A DNA stretch of 56,897 bases from Microvirga sp. (GTDB taxonomy: Bacteria > Pseudomonadota > Alphaproteobacteria > Rhizobiales > Beijerinckiaceae): assembly GCA_029266525.1 (NCBI GenBank), contig JAQSWQ010000017.1:1-56897 (forward strand). Reading direction: 5' to 3'. Both the position numbers and the translations under genes were made by a program. The notes beneath the pieces are model-generated. The model was not told where the DNA came from, did no database searches, and saw only the letters and a program-made list of their open reading frames with translations. The stretch's first letter is position 1, and each line of letters starts with the position of its first letter. Shown piece by piece: positions 7,329 through 15,802 of this stretch.

Positions 7329-8381
7329 ATGGCTGCACGGATTTCGCGACGCGGGCTTCTCGGCGCCGTAGGCACGGCAACGGCGTTCGGCGTCATCGGA
7401 CGTCCGCAGGTCGCCCAAGCCCAGGCGGCGACGCTCAAAATCACGACCTGGGGCGGCAAGTGGGGCGAGGTCATGAAGGGCGAGGTGCTCCCCGCCTTCG
7501 AGAAGGAATTTAAGTGCAAGGTCGAGGTCGACCAAGCTTTTCCCTACCTCCCTAAGCTCCAGGCGAGCGCCAAGAACGCGCCGATCTATGACGTGCTCCA
7601 CGCCAACTCGAACGAGCAATGGCGCGCCGCCGTCGACGGCCTCGTGGTGGAGAAGATCACCCAAAATGAAGTGCCGAACATCAAGGAACTCTACCCTTAC
7701 GCGGTGTCGGACAAGATCGCCGGCGTCACGATTTTCACGAGCGCCATCGGCCTCGGCTACCGCACCGACAAAGGCCTTACGCCGCCGAAATCATGGAAGG
7801 ACCTCGCCGACCCGAAGCTCGCCGGTCAGCGCGGCGGCTACCAGATTCCGGTGAACTCGCTGGGCCAATCCCACCTGATGCTGCTTGGTCAGCTCTATGG
7901 CAAGGGCATGACGGACCTCGACGCGGCCTACAAGGCACTCGAGCAGCTCAAGCCGATCAAACTTGTCGATTTCACCGGGCAGATGGAGAAGATGCTGCTC
8001 CAGGCCGAGGTCGTGATGGGCGTCATCCACGACTCCGGAATTTATCGCTACGAGGGCCAGAACCAGCCGATCGAATTTGCGGCACCCGCCGAGGGTGTGC
8101 TCTCGCTCGAGCAGGTGCTTAACGTGACGCCGGGCTCCAAGGTCAAGGAGCTCGCCTACGGTTACATCGACTACATGCTGCGGCCGGACGTGCAAAAGAA
8201 GCTCGCCGAAGCGGTCTGGTACTCGCCGGCAAGCAAGAGCGTGAAGCTCGACCCGAAGTACGACGCCAAGCTCTACAACACGCCGGAGAAGGTGGCGCAG
8301 CTCATCCAGATCGATTGGAAATGGTACAACGAGCGCAAGGACGAGGTGGACGCGCGCGTGGCGCGAATCTTGAGAGGGTGA
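7329..8381 (+). CDS. Periplasmic substrate-binding protein of the PotD-like importer
   Basis: A 350-residue binding protein with a probable Tat signal: 'SRRGLLG' at 6-12, then a hydrophobic stretch to the 'AQA' cleavage region near residue 33. The mature part begins 'LKITTWGGKWGEVM', as in PotD/family-1 and -8 solute-binding proteins. A GGAGG site lies about 8 bases before the ATG. It delivers substrate to the two upstream-encoded permeases. Tat export implies folding before export. Ligand residues cannot be assigned, so the substrate stays open. Confidence 0.87.
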   Translation: MAARISRRGLLGAVGTATAFGVIGRPQVAQAQAATLKITTWGGKWGEVMKGEVLPAFEKEFKCKVEVDQAFPYLPKLQASAKNAPIYDVLHANSNEQWRAAVDGLVVEKITQNEVPNIKELYPYAVSDKIAGVTIFTSAIGLGYRTDKGLTPPKSWKDLADPKLAGQRGGYQIPVNSLGQSHLMLLGQLYGKGMTDLDAAYKALEQLKPIKLVDFTGQMEKMLLQAEVVMGVIHDSGIYRYEGQNQPIEFAAPAEGVLSLEQVLNVTPGSKVKELAYGYIDYMLRPDVQKKLAEAVWYSPASKSVKLDPKYDAKLYNTPEKVAQLIQIDWKWYNERKDEVDARVARILRG

Positions 8382-8475
8382 CGATGCTTCGCATGGTCCC
8401 CGTCGCCCGCTGCGCGGGTGAGGAGCACAATGCGCCCCGTCGACAGGCCCGTTGCGAGACTAAAGGCGCGCCCTG

Positions 8476-9549
8476 ATGCCGCCGCCTCTTCCCACCGCCT
8501 CGCCCGCCTCGATCACGCTCGAGCGCGTCACCAAGCGCTTCCCCGGCGGGGTCGTCGCCGTGGACAAGATTGATCTCATCGTCGAGCCCGGCGAGTTCTT
8601 TTCTCTGCTTGGACCCTCCGGCTGCGGCAAAACCACCACGCTCAGGATGATTGCCGGGTTCGAGGCGGCGGACGAGGGCCGCGTCGTCGTGGGCGGCCGC
8701 GACCTGACGCACGTCCCGGTGCACCACCGCGACATGGGTATGGTATTTCAGTCCTACGCGCTGTTTCCGCACCGCACAGTCGCGGAGAACGTCGCCTTTG
8801 GCTTGCGGATGCGCGGGGTCGCCAGGCCCGAGATGGCGGCCCGCGTCGCATCCGCTCTTGCGCAGGTGAAGCTCGAGGGCTACGAGGCGCGCCGGCCGGC
8901 GGAGCTCTCGGGGGGCCAGCAGCAGCGCGTCGCGCTCGCCCGCGCGATCGTCATCCGCCCGCCGGTGCTGCTGTGCGATGAGCCACTTGGGGCGCTCGAC
9001 CGCAAGCTCAGGCAAGCTATGCAGGTTGAGCTTAAGGAGCTGCAGCGCGCCCTCGGCGTGACCCTCGTTTTCGTGACGCACGATCAGGAGGAGGCGCTTG
9101 CCATGTCTGACCGCATCGGCGTCATGAACTCAGGCCGGCTCGAGCAGGTCGGCGCGCCGGCCGACATTTACGATCGCCCGCGGACGCGCTTCGTCGCCGA
9201 GTTCATCGGAGAAATCAACCTCATCGAGGGCAGGGTCCACGACGGCGGCTTCATCGCCGCGGACGGCCGCGTGCTGCCCGTCTCTTCCGAAAAGGGCGAA
9301 GGAGCCGCAGCGCTGGCGCTTCGACCCGAGAAGCTGCGCATCGTTTCGTCCGGAGCCGGCGTGATCGACGGCGTCTTGTCCGATGCGAGCTTTCTCGGCG
9401 ACCAGGTGCTCTACACCGTGACGCTCGCCGACGGTCGCCGCCTCCTCGTCAAGGAGCGCAACCCAGGCACCGGTGCCTTGCGCCAGAACGGCTCAACGCT
9501 CGGTGTGCGCTGGGAGCCGCGCGACGCCGTCATCCTGAGGAATGCGTGA
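8476..9549 (+). CDS. ABC transporter ATP-binding protein (PotA-like)
   Basis: The 357-residue ATPase of the importer. Walker A is 'GPSGCGKTT' at 46-54, the Q-loop is Q92, the signature is 'LSGGQQQR' at 144-151, Walker B ends at D168-E169 and the switch His is H202. The last about 110 residues form the TOBE regulatory domain typical of PotA/MalK-type proteins. A 94-base gap separates it from the binding-protein gene. Its stop overlaps the next start (TGATG), so the downstream AroM-family gene is coupled to the transporter. Confidence 0.9.
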   Translation: MPPPLPTASPASITLERVTKRFPGGVVAVDKIDLIVEPGEFFSLLGPSGCGKTTTLRMIAGFEAADEGRVVVGGRDLTHVPVHHRDMGMVFQSYALFPHRTVAENVAFGLRMRGVARPEMAARVASALAQVKLEGYEARRPAELSGGQQQRVALARAIVIRPPVLLCDEPLGALDRKLRQAMQVELKELQRALGVTLVFVTHDQEEALAMSDRIGVMNSGRLEQVGAPADIYDRPRTRFVAEFIGEINLIEGRVHDGGFIAADGRVLPVSSEKGEGAAALALRPEKLRIVSSGAGVIDGVLSDASFLGDQVLYTVTLADGRRLLVKERNPGTGALRQNGSTLGVRWEPRDAVILRNA

Positions 9550-10217
9550 TGGCGGCGCTCGGCATCGCGGTTATTGGCCAGGGGCCGCGAGACGATATCG
9601 CGGCGGTCTTCGCTTCCGCGCTGGCGACGAACACACGCATCATTGTTCGCGGCTGCCTTGACGGGTTGTCCGACGCGGACGTGGACGGGCTGCCGCCACG
9701 GGACGGCGACGACACTCTCTACACGCGTTTGCGGGGCGAGCGCGACGTGAAGATCTCGAAGGCGGCAGTGATCGAGCGGGCCCCTGAGACCCTCGACGCC
9801 TTGCGGCGCGACGGGGCGGACGCGCTGCTCTTCGCCTGCACCGGCGCTTTCCCGCCGATGCGCGGCGACGTCGGCGTGGTGTTCCCATCCCGCGTCCTCG
9901 CGGCACTCGCGGCGGGGCTTCTGGCGACAGGCCGCCTCGGCCTCCTCGTCCCAGCGCCTGAGCAGATCCGCAAGCTCGCTAGAAAATGGGAGCGGCCGGG
10001 GATCCAGATTGCCGCCGAAGCTCTCCTCCCGAGCGCATCTGCGGATGAGGCCGAAGCGGCGGCGACTCGGCTTGCAATCCATCGCCCCCATCTCGTGGCG
10101 ATGGACTGCATGAGCTACACGCCGGAGACGCGGGCGATTCTGCGCCGCGTGATCGCCGCGCCGACGCTGCTCGCCGTGTCAGCGACAGCACGGGTGCTCC
10201 AGGAAATCATGGCATGA
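9549..10217 (+). CDS. AroM-family protein with two racemase-like cysteines
   Basis: A 222-residue protein of the AroM family, whose biochemical role is not established. It opens 'ALGIAVIGQGPRDD', the AroM hallmark. Two cysteines sit in suggestive places: C97 in 'LLFACTGAFPP' and C187 in 'VAMDCMSYTPE'. Aspartate/glutamate/hydantoin racemases use a Cys pair in comparable positions, so a racemase-like role is possible (inference). The ATG is chosen at 9549 (TGATG overlap); a GTG one codon upstream is an alternative. It sits between the transporter ATPase and a DUF917/HyuA pair, which supports a job in processing the imported compound. Confidence 0.8.
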   Translation: MAALGIAVIGQGPRDDIAAVFASALATNTRIIVRGCLDGLSDADVDGLPPRDGDDTLYTRLRGERDVKISKAAVIERAPETLDALRRDGADALLFACTGAFPPMRGDVGVVFPSRVLAALAAGLLATGRLGLLVPAPEQIRKLARKWERPGIQIAAEALLPSASADEAEAAATRLAIHRPHLVAMDCMSYTPETRAILRRVIAAPTLLAVSATARVLQEIMA

Positions 10218-11296
10218 CGGAAACGCGGGAACTCTCGCTCGACGACATCGAGGCGCTCGCCGTCGGCGCCTGGATCCTCGGGACCGGCGGAGGAGGAAGC
10301 CCCTATCTCGGGCTCCTCAACATGCGCCGCCTCTACGCCGAGGGTCATCGCGTCGCGCTGATGCCGCCCGGGCAGCTCAACGACGACGACTGGGTCGCAG
10401 CGGTGTCCAACATGGGCGCTCCCCTCGTCGGCCAGGAGCGCCTCACCGACAGCCGCACCATCGCGCGCGCCGTCGCGCTGATGGAGGAGCATCGTGGGGT
10501 CGCCTTCCGAGCCGTCATGGCGCTGGAGATCGGGGGCGGCAACTCGATCCAACCGCTCATGGCAGCGGCGCATCTCAAGAAGGCCGTGGTCGACGCCGAC
10601 ATGATGGGCCGGGCGTATCCCGAGGCGCAGATGACCTCGGTCGCGGTCGGCGACCTGCGCCCCTACCCGCTGACCACGGTCGACTGCCGCGGGCTCGAGT
10701 CGATCGTCGACAAGGTTCCGAGCTGGAAGTGGATGGAGCGGGTCAGCCGCAAGATTTGCGTCGAGTACGGCTCGATCGCCTCCACCTGCAAGGCACCGCG
10801 GAGCGGCCGCGAGGTCAAGGACTGGGCGATCCACGGCACCACGACCAAGGCGATCGCGATCGGGCACGCGGTGCGCGCGGCGCAAGCCCGCCATAGCGAT
10901 CCGATCGCGGCGATCCTATCGGTCGAGCCGGGCAAGGTGCTGTTCTCTGGCAAAGTGGAGGACGTCGACCGCCGAACGACCGAAGGCTTCCTGCGCGGAA
11001 GCGCGCGGGTCGCCGGCGTCGATGAGGATCGCAGCTCGAGCGTTGTGCTCGATTTCCAGAACGAGTGGATCGTCGCTTGGCGCGACGGCGAGCCGATCGC
11101 GACCTCGCCCGACCTCATCTGCGTACTCGACAGCGTCGCCGGCGAGGCGGTCGGAACGGAAACGATCCGCTATGGCCAGCGCGTCACGATCATCGCACTA
11201 CCGCCGCCCGCGGTGTTCACCACGCCGAAGGGCCTGCAACATGTCGGCCCGCGCGCGTTCGGCTACGACATCGATTACGCTCCGGTGTTCCCATGA
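10214..11296 (+). CDS. DUF917-family protein (S-methyl-thiohydantoin desulfurase-like)
   Basis: A 360-residue protein matching DUF917. The N-terminal glycine-rich motif 'GTGGGGSPY' is at about 23-31, followed by 'EIGGGNSIQPL' and 'VDADMMGRAYPE', both typical of the family. Members are often encoded beside hydantoinase/oxoprolinase genes, and one subgroup has been named S-methyl thiohydantoin desulfurase. Both ends overlap neighbours by ATGA, giving strict coupling AroM, DUF917, HyuA. Cytosolic, no signal peptide. Which ring compound it acts on is not readable from sequence. Confidence 0.85.
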   Translation: MTETRELSLDDIEALAVGAWILGTGGGGSPYLGLLNMRRLYAEGHRVALMPPGQLNDDDWVAAVSNMGAPLVGQERLTDSRTIARAVALMEEHRGVAFRAVMALEIGGGNSIQPLMAAAHLKKAVVDADMMGRAYPEAQMTSVAVGDLRPYPLTTVDCRGLESIVDKVPSWKWMERVSRKICVEYGSIASTCKAPRSGREVKDWAIHGTTTKAIAIGHAVRAAQARHSDPIAAILSVEPGKVLFSGKVEDVDRRTTEGFLRGSARVAGVDEDRSSSVVLDFQNEWIVAWRDGEPIATSPDLICVLDSVAGEAVGTETIRYGQRVTIIALPPPAVFTTPKGLQHVGPRAFGYDIDYAPVFP

Positions 11297-12831
11297 GGCG
11301 CATCGGCATCGATGTCGGCGGCACCAACACGGACGCGGTGCTGATCGAGGAGGGGAGGGTGCGTGCCGCAGTCAAGGCGCCGACCTCGCCCGACGTGACG
11401 GGCGGCATCCTCGAAGCTTTGCGAAGCCTGTCCGCGACCGGCGCGGTGGGCGCGGCACCGATCGATGCCGTCATGATCGGCACGACGCACTTCATTAACG
11501 CGGTGGTGCAACGGCGGTGGCTGAGCCGGGTCGGCGCAATCCGCATCGGAATGCCGGCAAGCGCGAGCCTGCCTCCCTTCTGTGATTGGCCCCAGGACCT
11601 CGCGGCTGTCGTCGCCGGGGCGGTCGAGATGGTCGAGGGCGGGCACGATTATGACGGGCGGCTCTTCATGCCACTGGACCGGGGCGCCGTTCGGGATGCA
11701 GCGCGGCGCATCCGCGATAAGGGCCTTCGCTCCGTCGCAATCTCGGGGATCTTTTCGCCGCTCGACCCGAGCCACGAACGCGAGGCGGCCCGGATCGTCT
11801 CGGAGGAGATGCCGGGTTGCGCCATCACCTGCTCGGCCGATCTCGGCCGCATCGGTCTCCTCGAGCGCGAGAACGCGGGCCTCCTCAACGCCGCACTCGC
11901 TGAACTCGCCGGCACCACGGTTGCGGCTTTCGAGCAAGCGATTGCCGATTCCGGCCTCTCGGCGCCGCTCTACATCACTCAGAACGATGGCACGGTCGCG
12001 GAGGCGAGCCAGGCCATTCGGCTGCCGGTCTACTCTTTCGCCTCCGGGGCGACGAACTCGATGCGCGGCGCGGCGTATCTTTCAGGCGTCGCGGACGCGG
12101 TGGTCGCGGATGTCGGCGGTACAACCACCGATGTTGGCCAGATCCGCAACGGCTTCCCGCGGGAGGCGAATGCGGTCGTCAAGGTCGGCGGCGTGCGCAC
12201 CCTTTTCCGTATGCCGGACCTCTTCTCATTCGGCCTCGGGGGAGGCAGCCATGTCTCGCTCGATCCAGTCGCGGTCGGCCCACTCTCGGTCGGCTATCGC
12301 CTCACCGCGGACGCGCTCGCCTTTGGCGGCAGCCAGCTCACCGCGAGCGACGTCGGCATCGCCGCGGGCCTGCTCGACATCGGTGACCGCACCAAGGTCG
12401 CACACCTGGATGGCGCGAGCTGCTGGGCCGTGCTGCGGCATATTGCAGGCATGGTCGAGGAAAGCGTCGACCGGGTGAAGACCGAGGCGGGGGACGTGAA
12501 GCTCCTGGCGGTCGGCGGCGGCGCCTTCCTGCTGCCGGACAAGCTCGAGGGGATTTCCGAGGTCGTGCGCGTGTCCCATGGGGATTGTGCCAACGCGGTC
12601 GGCGCAGCGATCGCCCAGGCTTCAGGGGAGGTCGATCAGGTTTTCCGCGCCCTGTCCCGCGAGGCCGCACTCGCGGAGGCGCAGGAACTCGCCGCCGAGC
12701 GAGCCGTCGCCGCCGGCGCTGAGCGGGGCACTCTCACGGTCATCGAGACCGAAGACATCCCCATAGCCTATCTGCCGGGCAACGCGCGACGTATTCGGGT
12801 GCGCTGCGTCGGCGACATCGCGGCGCCCTAA
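11293..12831 (+). CDS. Hydantoinase/oxoprolinase family protein (HyuA-like)
   Basis: A 512-residue ATPase-fold protein of the HyuA/oxoprolinase alpha family, which opens five-membered lactam or hydantoin rings, usually with ATP. 'GIDVGGTNTDAVLIEEG' at 5-21 is the phosphate-1 motif, 'ADVGGTTTDVG' in the middle is the phosphate-2 motif, and 'GLGGGSHV' follows. The start at 11293 overlaps the DUF917 stop; the frame extends upstream to 11065 but only as a shadow. No HyuB partner follows. The protein is shorter than full-length oxoprolinases, as is usual for the DUF917-linked group. It closes the operon that starts at 5632. Confidence 0.87.
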   Translation: MRRIGIDVGGTNTDAVLIEEGRVRAAVKAPTSPDVTGGILEALRSLSATGAVGAAPIDAVMIGTTHFINAVVQRRWLSRVGAIRIGMPASASLPPFCDWPQDLAAVVAGAVEMVEGGHDYDGRLFMPLDRGAVRDAARRIRDKGLRSVAISGIFSPLDPSHEREAARIVSEEMPGCAITCSADLGRIGLLERENAGLLNAALAELAGTTVAAFEQAIADSGLSAPLYITQNDGTVAEASQAIRLPVYSFASGATNSMRGAAYLSGVADAVVADVGGTTTDVGQIRNGFPREANAVVKVGGVRTLFRMPDLFSFGLGGGSHVSLDPVAVGPLSVGYRLTADALAFGGSQLTASDVGIAAGLLDIGDRTKVAHLDGASCWAVLRHIAGMVEESVDRVKTEAGDVKLLAVGGGAFLLPDKLEGISEVVRVSHGDCANAVGAAIAQASGEVDQVFRALSREAALAEAQELAAERAVAAGAERGTLTVIETEDIPIAYLPGNARRIRVRCVGDIAAP

Positions 12832-13335
12832 ACGTTACGATTGTAAATGTCGCACGAGCAGCAGTTTGCCCCGCTGCGCCTGGAGGGAGGAGCAGCTCTT
12901 GGCACGAAGCGGACCTAAGGCTTCGGTCAGCTCAGGGCTCGATAGGGGACGTTCGCGCACGATTCTCGATGATCGGATCTGACCCGAAGCAGACCTCTGC
13001 CCCGTATGAGGGGAATTGCCGGCGCGGCAAGAATCTTCAATGCGTCGGCGCCAGTGGCTGGGGCGCGGCGCCTCGAGGCTGGCGATGCAGGCGACCAGTG
13101 CCCCGCGCGACTTCAATCAGGGGCCGATCGACGCTGCCGCACCCAGCACGGTAGCGCACCAGCCGCATCTGGTGCGCCGATCGGCCGGGAGAGTAGTGAT
13201 TCATCGACGCGGATGGTCGAATCTGGCCGGTTGACATGACAGCCCGGGCGTGCGTGCGTTGGCAAAACGAAGGTGAGTGTGCGGCGCTTGCCGCCGCTGA
13301 TCGGTGCGCCGCTCGCCGGGAGGAGGTTTGCAGAC
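12832..13335. other. Intergenic region with repeat copy B, no gene seen
   Basis: 504 bases between the HyuA-like gene and the dioxygenase gene. It contains the repeat at 12900-12959 and otherwise only short frames. A strong ribosome site, gggaggagg, ends at 13326, ten bases before the next ATG. I could not identify a convincing promoter by eye. Confidence 0.5.
12900..12959 (+). repeat. Intergenic repeat, copy B of four
   Basis: 60 bases beginning tggcacgaagcggaccta and containing 'ggcttcggtcagctcagggc' and 'gggacgttcgcgc'. It aligns closely with copies A, C and D. It lies in the gap between two operons. Confidence 0.65.
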
Positions 13336-14193
13336 ATGACCAAGGCCCTTTCGACCGCGGAGGTGGCCGCTTACCGCGAGCGCGGCATCCATTTTCCGAT
13401 CCGCGCGCTCCCTACGTCTGAGGCTGACGCGCTCGCCGCGCGGTTTCACGCGAGCCCCGAACCGATCAAGGGCCGCGTCAACCAAAAGCCGCACCTGCTG
13501 TTTCCATGGCTTAACGAACTGGTGCGCGACCCGCGCATCGTCGATGCCGTCGAGGACGTGCTCGGCCCGGACATCTGGTGCTGGGGCTCGCAGTTCTTCG
13601 CCAAGCCGGCGGGCGATCCCGCCTATACGAGCTGGCATCAGGACGGCACCTATTGGGGTCTCTCCTCGCAGGACGTGGTCACGGCTTGGTTGGCGCTGAC
13701 GCCCTCGACGCGCGAATCCGGCTGCATGCAGGTCGTGCCCGGTACGCATCATGAGCAGGTGCCGCACGAGGACAAGTTCGACGAGAAGAACATGCTCTCA
13801 CGCGGGCAGGAAATCGCGGTCACCGTCGACCCGGCCAGCGTGGTCGACGTCGAGCTTAAGCCGGGCGAGATGTCGCTCCATCACGTCCTCCTGTTCCACG
13901 GCTCCGAGCCGAACCGCGCCGCCCATCCGCGGATCGGTTTTGCGATTCGATATGTCGCGACGCATGTTCGCCAGCGCTCGCCCATCCGCGAGAGCGCGAC
14001 CTTGGTGCGCGGGACCGACGCCTACGGACATTTCGAACCCGAAAGGCCGCCGGAGGGCGACATGCATCCGGACGCCGTCGCACGGCACAACGAGATCATC
14101 GACCGTCAGCTGCGCATCCTCTACGAAGGCGCGCAGCAGCGCGGCAAGCTCGGCCCGGCGGACGCGGCATCGCGCGCGGACGCTCTCATGTAA
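13336..14193 (+). CDS. Phytanoyl-CoA dioxygenase family Fe(II)/2-oxoglutarate enzyme
   Basis: A 285-residue cytosolic dioxygenase, predicted to hydroxylate a small molecule with O2 and 2-oxoglutarate. The iron ligands fit H101 and D103 in 'SWHQDGTYWG' and H188 in 'LLFHGSEPNR'. R199 in 'HPRIGFAIRY' is placed to hold 2-oxoglutarate. The ATG at 13336 is preferred over an in-frame GTG at 13273 because of the gggaggagg site just upstream. It is followed after 49 bases by a TRAP transporter, so it probably modifies the compound that transporter brings in. Substrate unknown; the family includes enzymes for fatty acyl-CoA, ectoine and amino acids. Confidence 0.85.
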   Translation: MTKALSTAEVAAYRERGIHFPIRALPTSEADALAARFHASPEPIKGRVNQKPHLLFPWLNELVRDPRIVDAVEDVLGPDIWCWGSQFFAKPAGDPAYTSWHQDGTYWGLSSQDVVTAWLALTPSTRESGCMQVVPGTHHEQVPHEDKFDEKNMLSRGQEIAVTVDPASVVDVELKPGEMSLHHVLLFHGSEPNRAAHPRIGFAIRYVATHVRQRSPIRESATLVRGTDAYGHFEPERPPEGDMHPDAVARHNEIIDRQLRILYEGAQQRGKLGPADAASRADALM

Positions 14194-14242
14194 GTCGAAG
14201 CGGCGCAGCACTGCTACGCCGCGGTTCCTTGGGACAGACACG

Positions 14243-15220
14243 ATGAAACGCTGGATCGCCTTCATGGTCGCCGCCGCTGCCCTCGCGTCTGCGAGCGCCG
14301 CGAACGCACAGGAGATCAAGATCCGCTTCGCGCATTCGCTCTCGGCCACGGAACCTGCGCACCTCGCTGCCGAGTTCTTCGCCAAGAACGTCGCGACTCG
14401 CACCAACGGCCGCGTGCAGATTCAAGTGTTTCCGGGCGAGCAGCTCGGCCCCGGCAAGGAAGTCAACGAGATGATCCGTCAAGGCGCCAACGTGATGAAC
14501 ATCACGGACCCGGGCTACCTGTCGGACTTCGTGCCGGATATCGGCGTGCTCAACGGACCCTATCTCATCAAGGATCCCAAGGATTACGAGAGGCTGCTCG
14601 CTTCGGATTGGTACAAAGCGACCGAGAAAAAGCTCGAGGCGGCGGGCTTCAAGCTCATCATGGCGAACGGCTTCTTCGGCCAGCGCCATCTCATTTCCGA
14701 CAAGCCGGTGCGCAAGCCCGAGGACATGGCCGGCATGACCGTGCGCGTGCCGCCGAACACGATGTGGATCGAGACTTTCAAGGCGATGGGCGCACGTCCG
14801 ACGACGGTGCAATGGTCAGAGGTCTACAGTGCGCTGCAGCAGAATGTGGTGGCCGCGGCGGAGGCGCCGCTCGGATCGCTCTGGGGGTCGAAGCTGCACG
14901 AGACCCGCAAGACGATCTCTATGACCGGGCATTTCACCGCCTTCGTCATGTGGCCGATCAACGCCCGCTATTTCGAGAAGCTGCCGGCCGACGTGCAGAG
15001 GATCCTGCTCGAAGAGGGCAAGAAGGCCGGCGACGAGATGACCCGGCTCACGCTCGAGCTGCAGAACGACTACGTCGGGAAGTTCAAGGCAGCGGGCGTC
15101 ACCTTCGTCGAGGATGTCGATACCGCCGCCTTCCAAGCCGCGACGGCGCCCGTCTACAAGGTCTTTCCGAAGTGGACAGCGGGCCTGCACGAAACCGTGC
15201 TCGGCGCCCTGCGCAAGTGA
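14243..15220 (+). CDS. dctP: TRAP transporter substrate-binding protein (DctP-like)
   Basis: A 325-residue periplasmic binding protein. The signal peptide covers about residues 1-23 (hydrophobic, ending 'ANAQ'). The DctP core shows 'KIRFAHSLSATEP', then 'GMTVRVPPN', where the Arg normally holds the ligand carboxylate, and 'VQWSEVYSALQQNVV', the typical helix of the family. It should bind an organic acid and pass it to the DctQM proteins encoded next. The ATG at 14243 was chosen because the longer frame upstream overlaps the dioxygenase gene and has no signal peptide. Confidence 0.88.
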   Translation: MKRWIAFMVAAAALASASAANAQEIKIRFAHSLSATEPAHLAAEFFAKNVATRTNGRVQIQVFPGEQLGPGKEVNEMIRQGANVMNITDPGYLSDFVPDIGVLNGPYLIKDPKDYERLLASDWYKATEKKLEAAGFKLIMANGFFGQRHLISDKPVRKPEDMAGMTVRVPPNTMWIETFKAMGARPTTVQWSEVYSALQQNVVAAAEAPLGSLWGSKLHETRKTISMTGHFTAFVMWPINARYFEKLPADVQRILLEEGKKAGDEMTRLTLELQNDYVGKFKAAGVTFVEDVDTAAFQAATAPVYKVFPKWTAGLHETVLGALRK

Positions 15221-15316
15221 GCGCCGAGGCTTCAGAGCACGACCCCGGCCCGCAGGTCGGCGCGCCCTAGGGGCGGCGCGCCGGCCATTTCCGTGCAGAT
15301 GGATTCACGGAGACGC

Positions 15317-15802
15317 ATGCCGAAAGGCTTGGCCGACCAGTTCGAGGAAATCGTCGCCTGCATCGCCCTCGCCGTGGTGGTGCTGGCGGTCAGCTGGGGC
15401 GTGATCACCCGCTACATCACCGCGCAGCCCGCGGCCTGGGCGAGCGAGCTCGCGACTTTGGCCTTCGCCTGGCTGGTGTTCTTCGGCGCCGCCGCCGGCA
15501 TCAAGTACCGCCTGCATCCGAGCATCGACATGGTGGTGCGGCGCCTCCCGCAGCCGCTGCAGCTCGGCGTACGGCTCTTCAATCACGCGCTGCTGCTCGG
15601 CTTCTTCGCCTTCATGGTCTGGTTCGGCACGCGCTTCGCCGTCGACGCCTGGGACAACCCGAGCCCGGTCATGCGGCTGCCGCTGGCGTGGCTGTATGGG
15701 CCGGTCGCGTTCTGCTTCGCCTTGATGATCGTCCGCTACCTCCAGGTGCTCGCCGGGAAGACCTGGAGCATCGAAACCGAGCGGGAAACCCATGTGGGCT
15801 GA
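15317..15802 (+). CDS. dctQ: TRAP transporter small permease (DctQ-like)
   Basis: A 161-residue protein with four hydrophobic segments, for example 'IVACIALAVVVLAVSW' and 'LAFAWLVFFGAAAGI', and the conserved 'YRLHPSIDM' stretch, as in DctQ. The ATG at 15317 is preceded by GGAG at the right distance; earlier GTG (15293) and ATG (15299) starts in the same frame would only add a few polar residues. It overlaps the large permease gene by 11 bases. Confidence 0.85.
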   Translation: MPKGLADQFEEIVACIALAVVVLAVSWGVITRYITAQPAAWASELATLAFAWLVFFGAAAGIKYRLHPSIDMVVRRLPQPLQLGVRLFNHALLLGFFAFMVWFGTRFAVDAWDNPSPVMRLPLAWLYGPVAFCFALMIVRYLQVLAGKTWSIETERETHVG

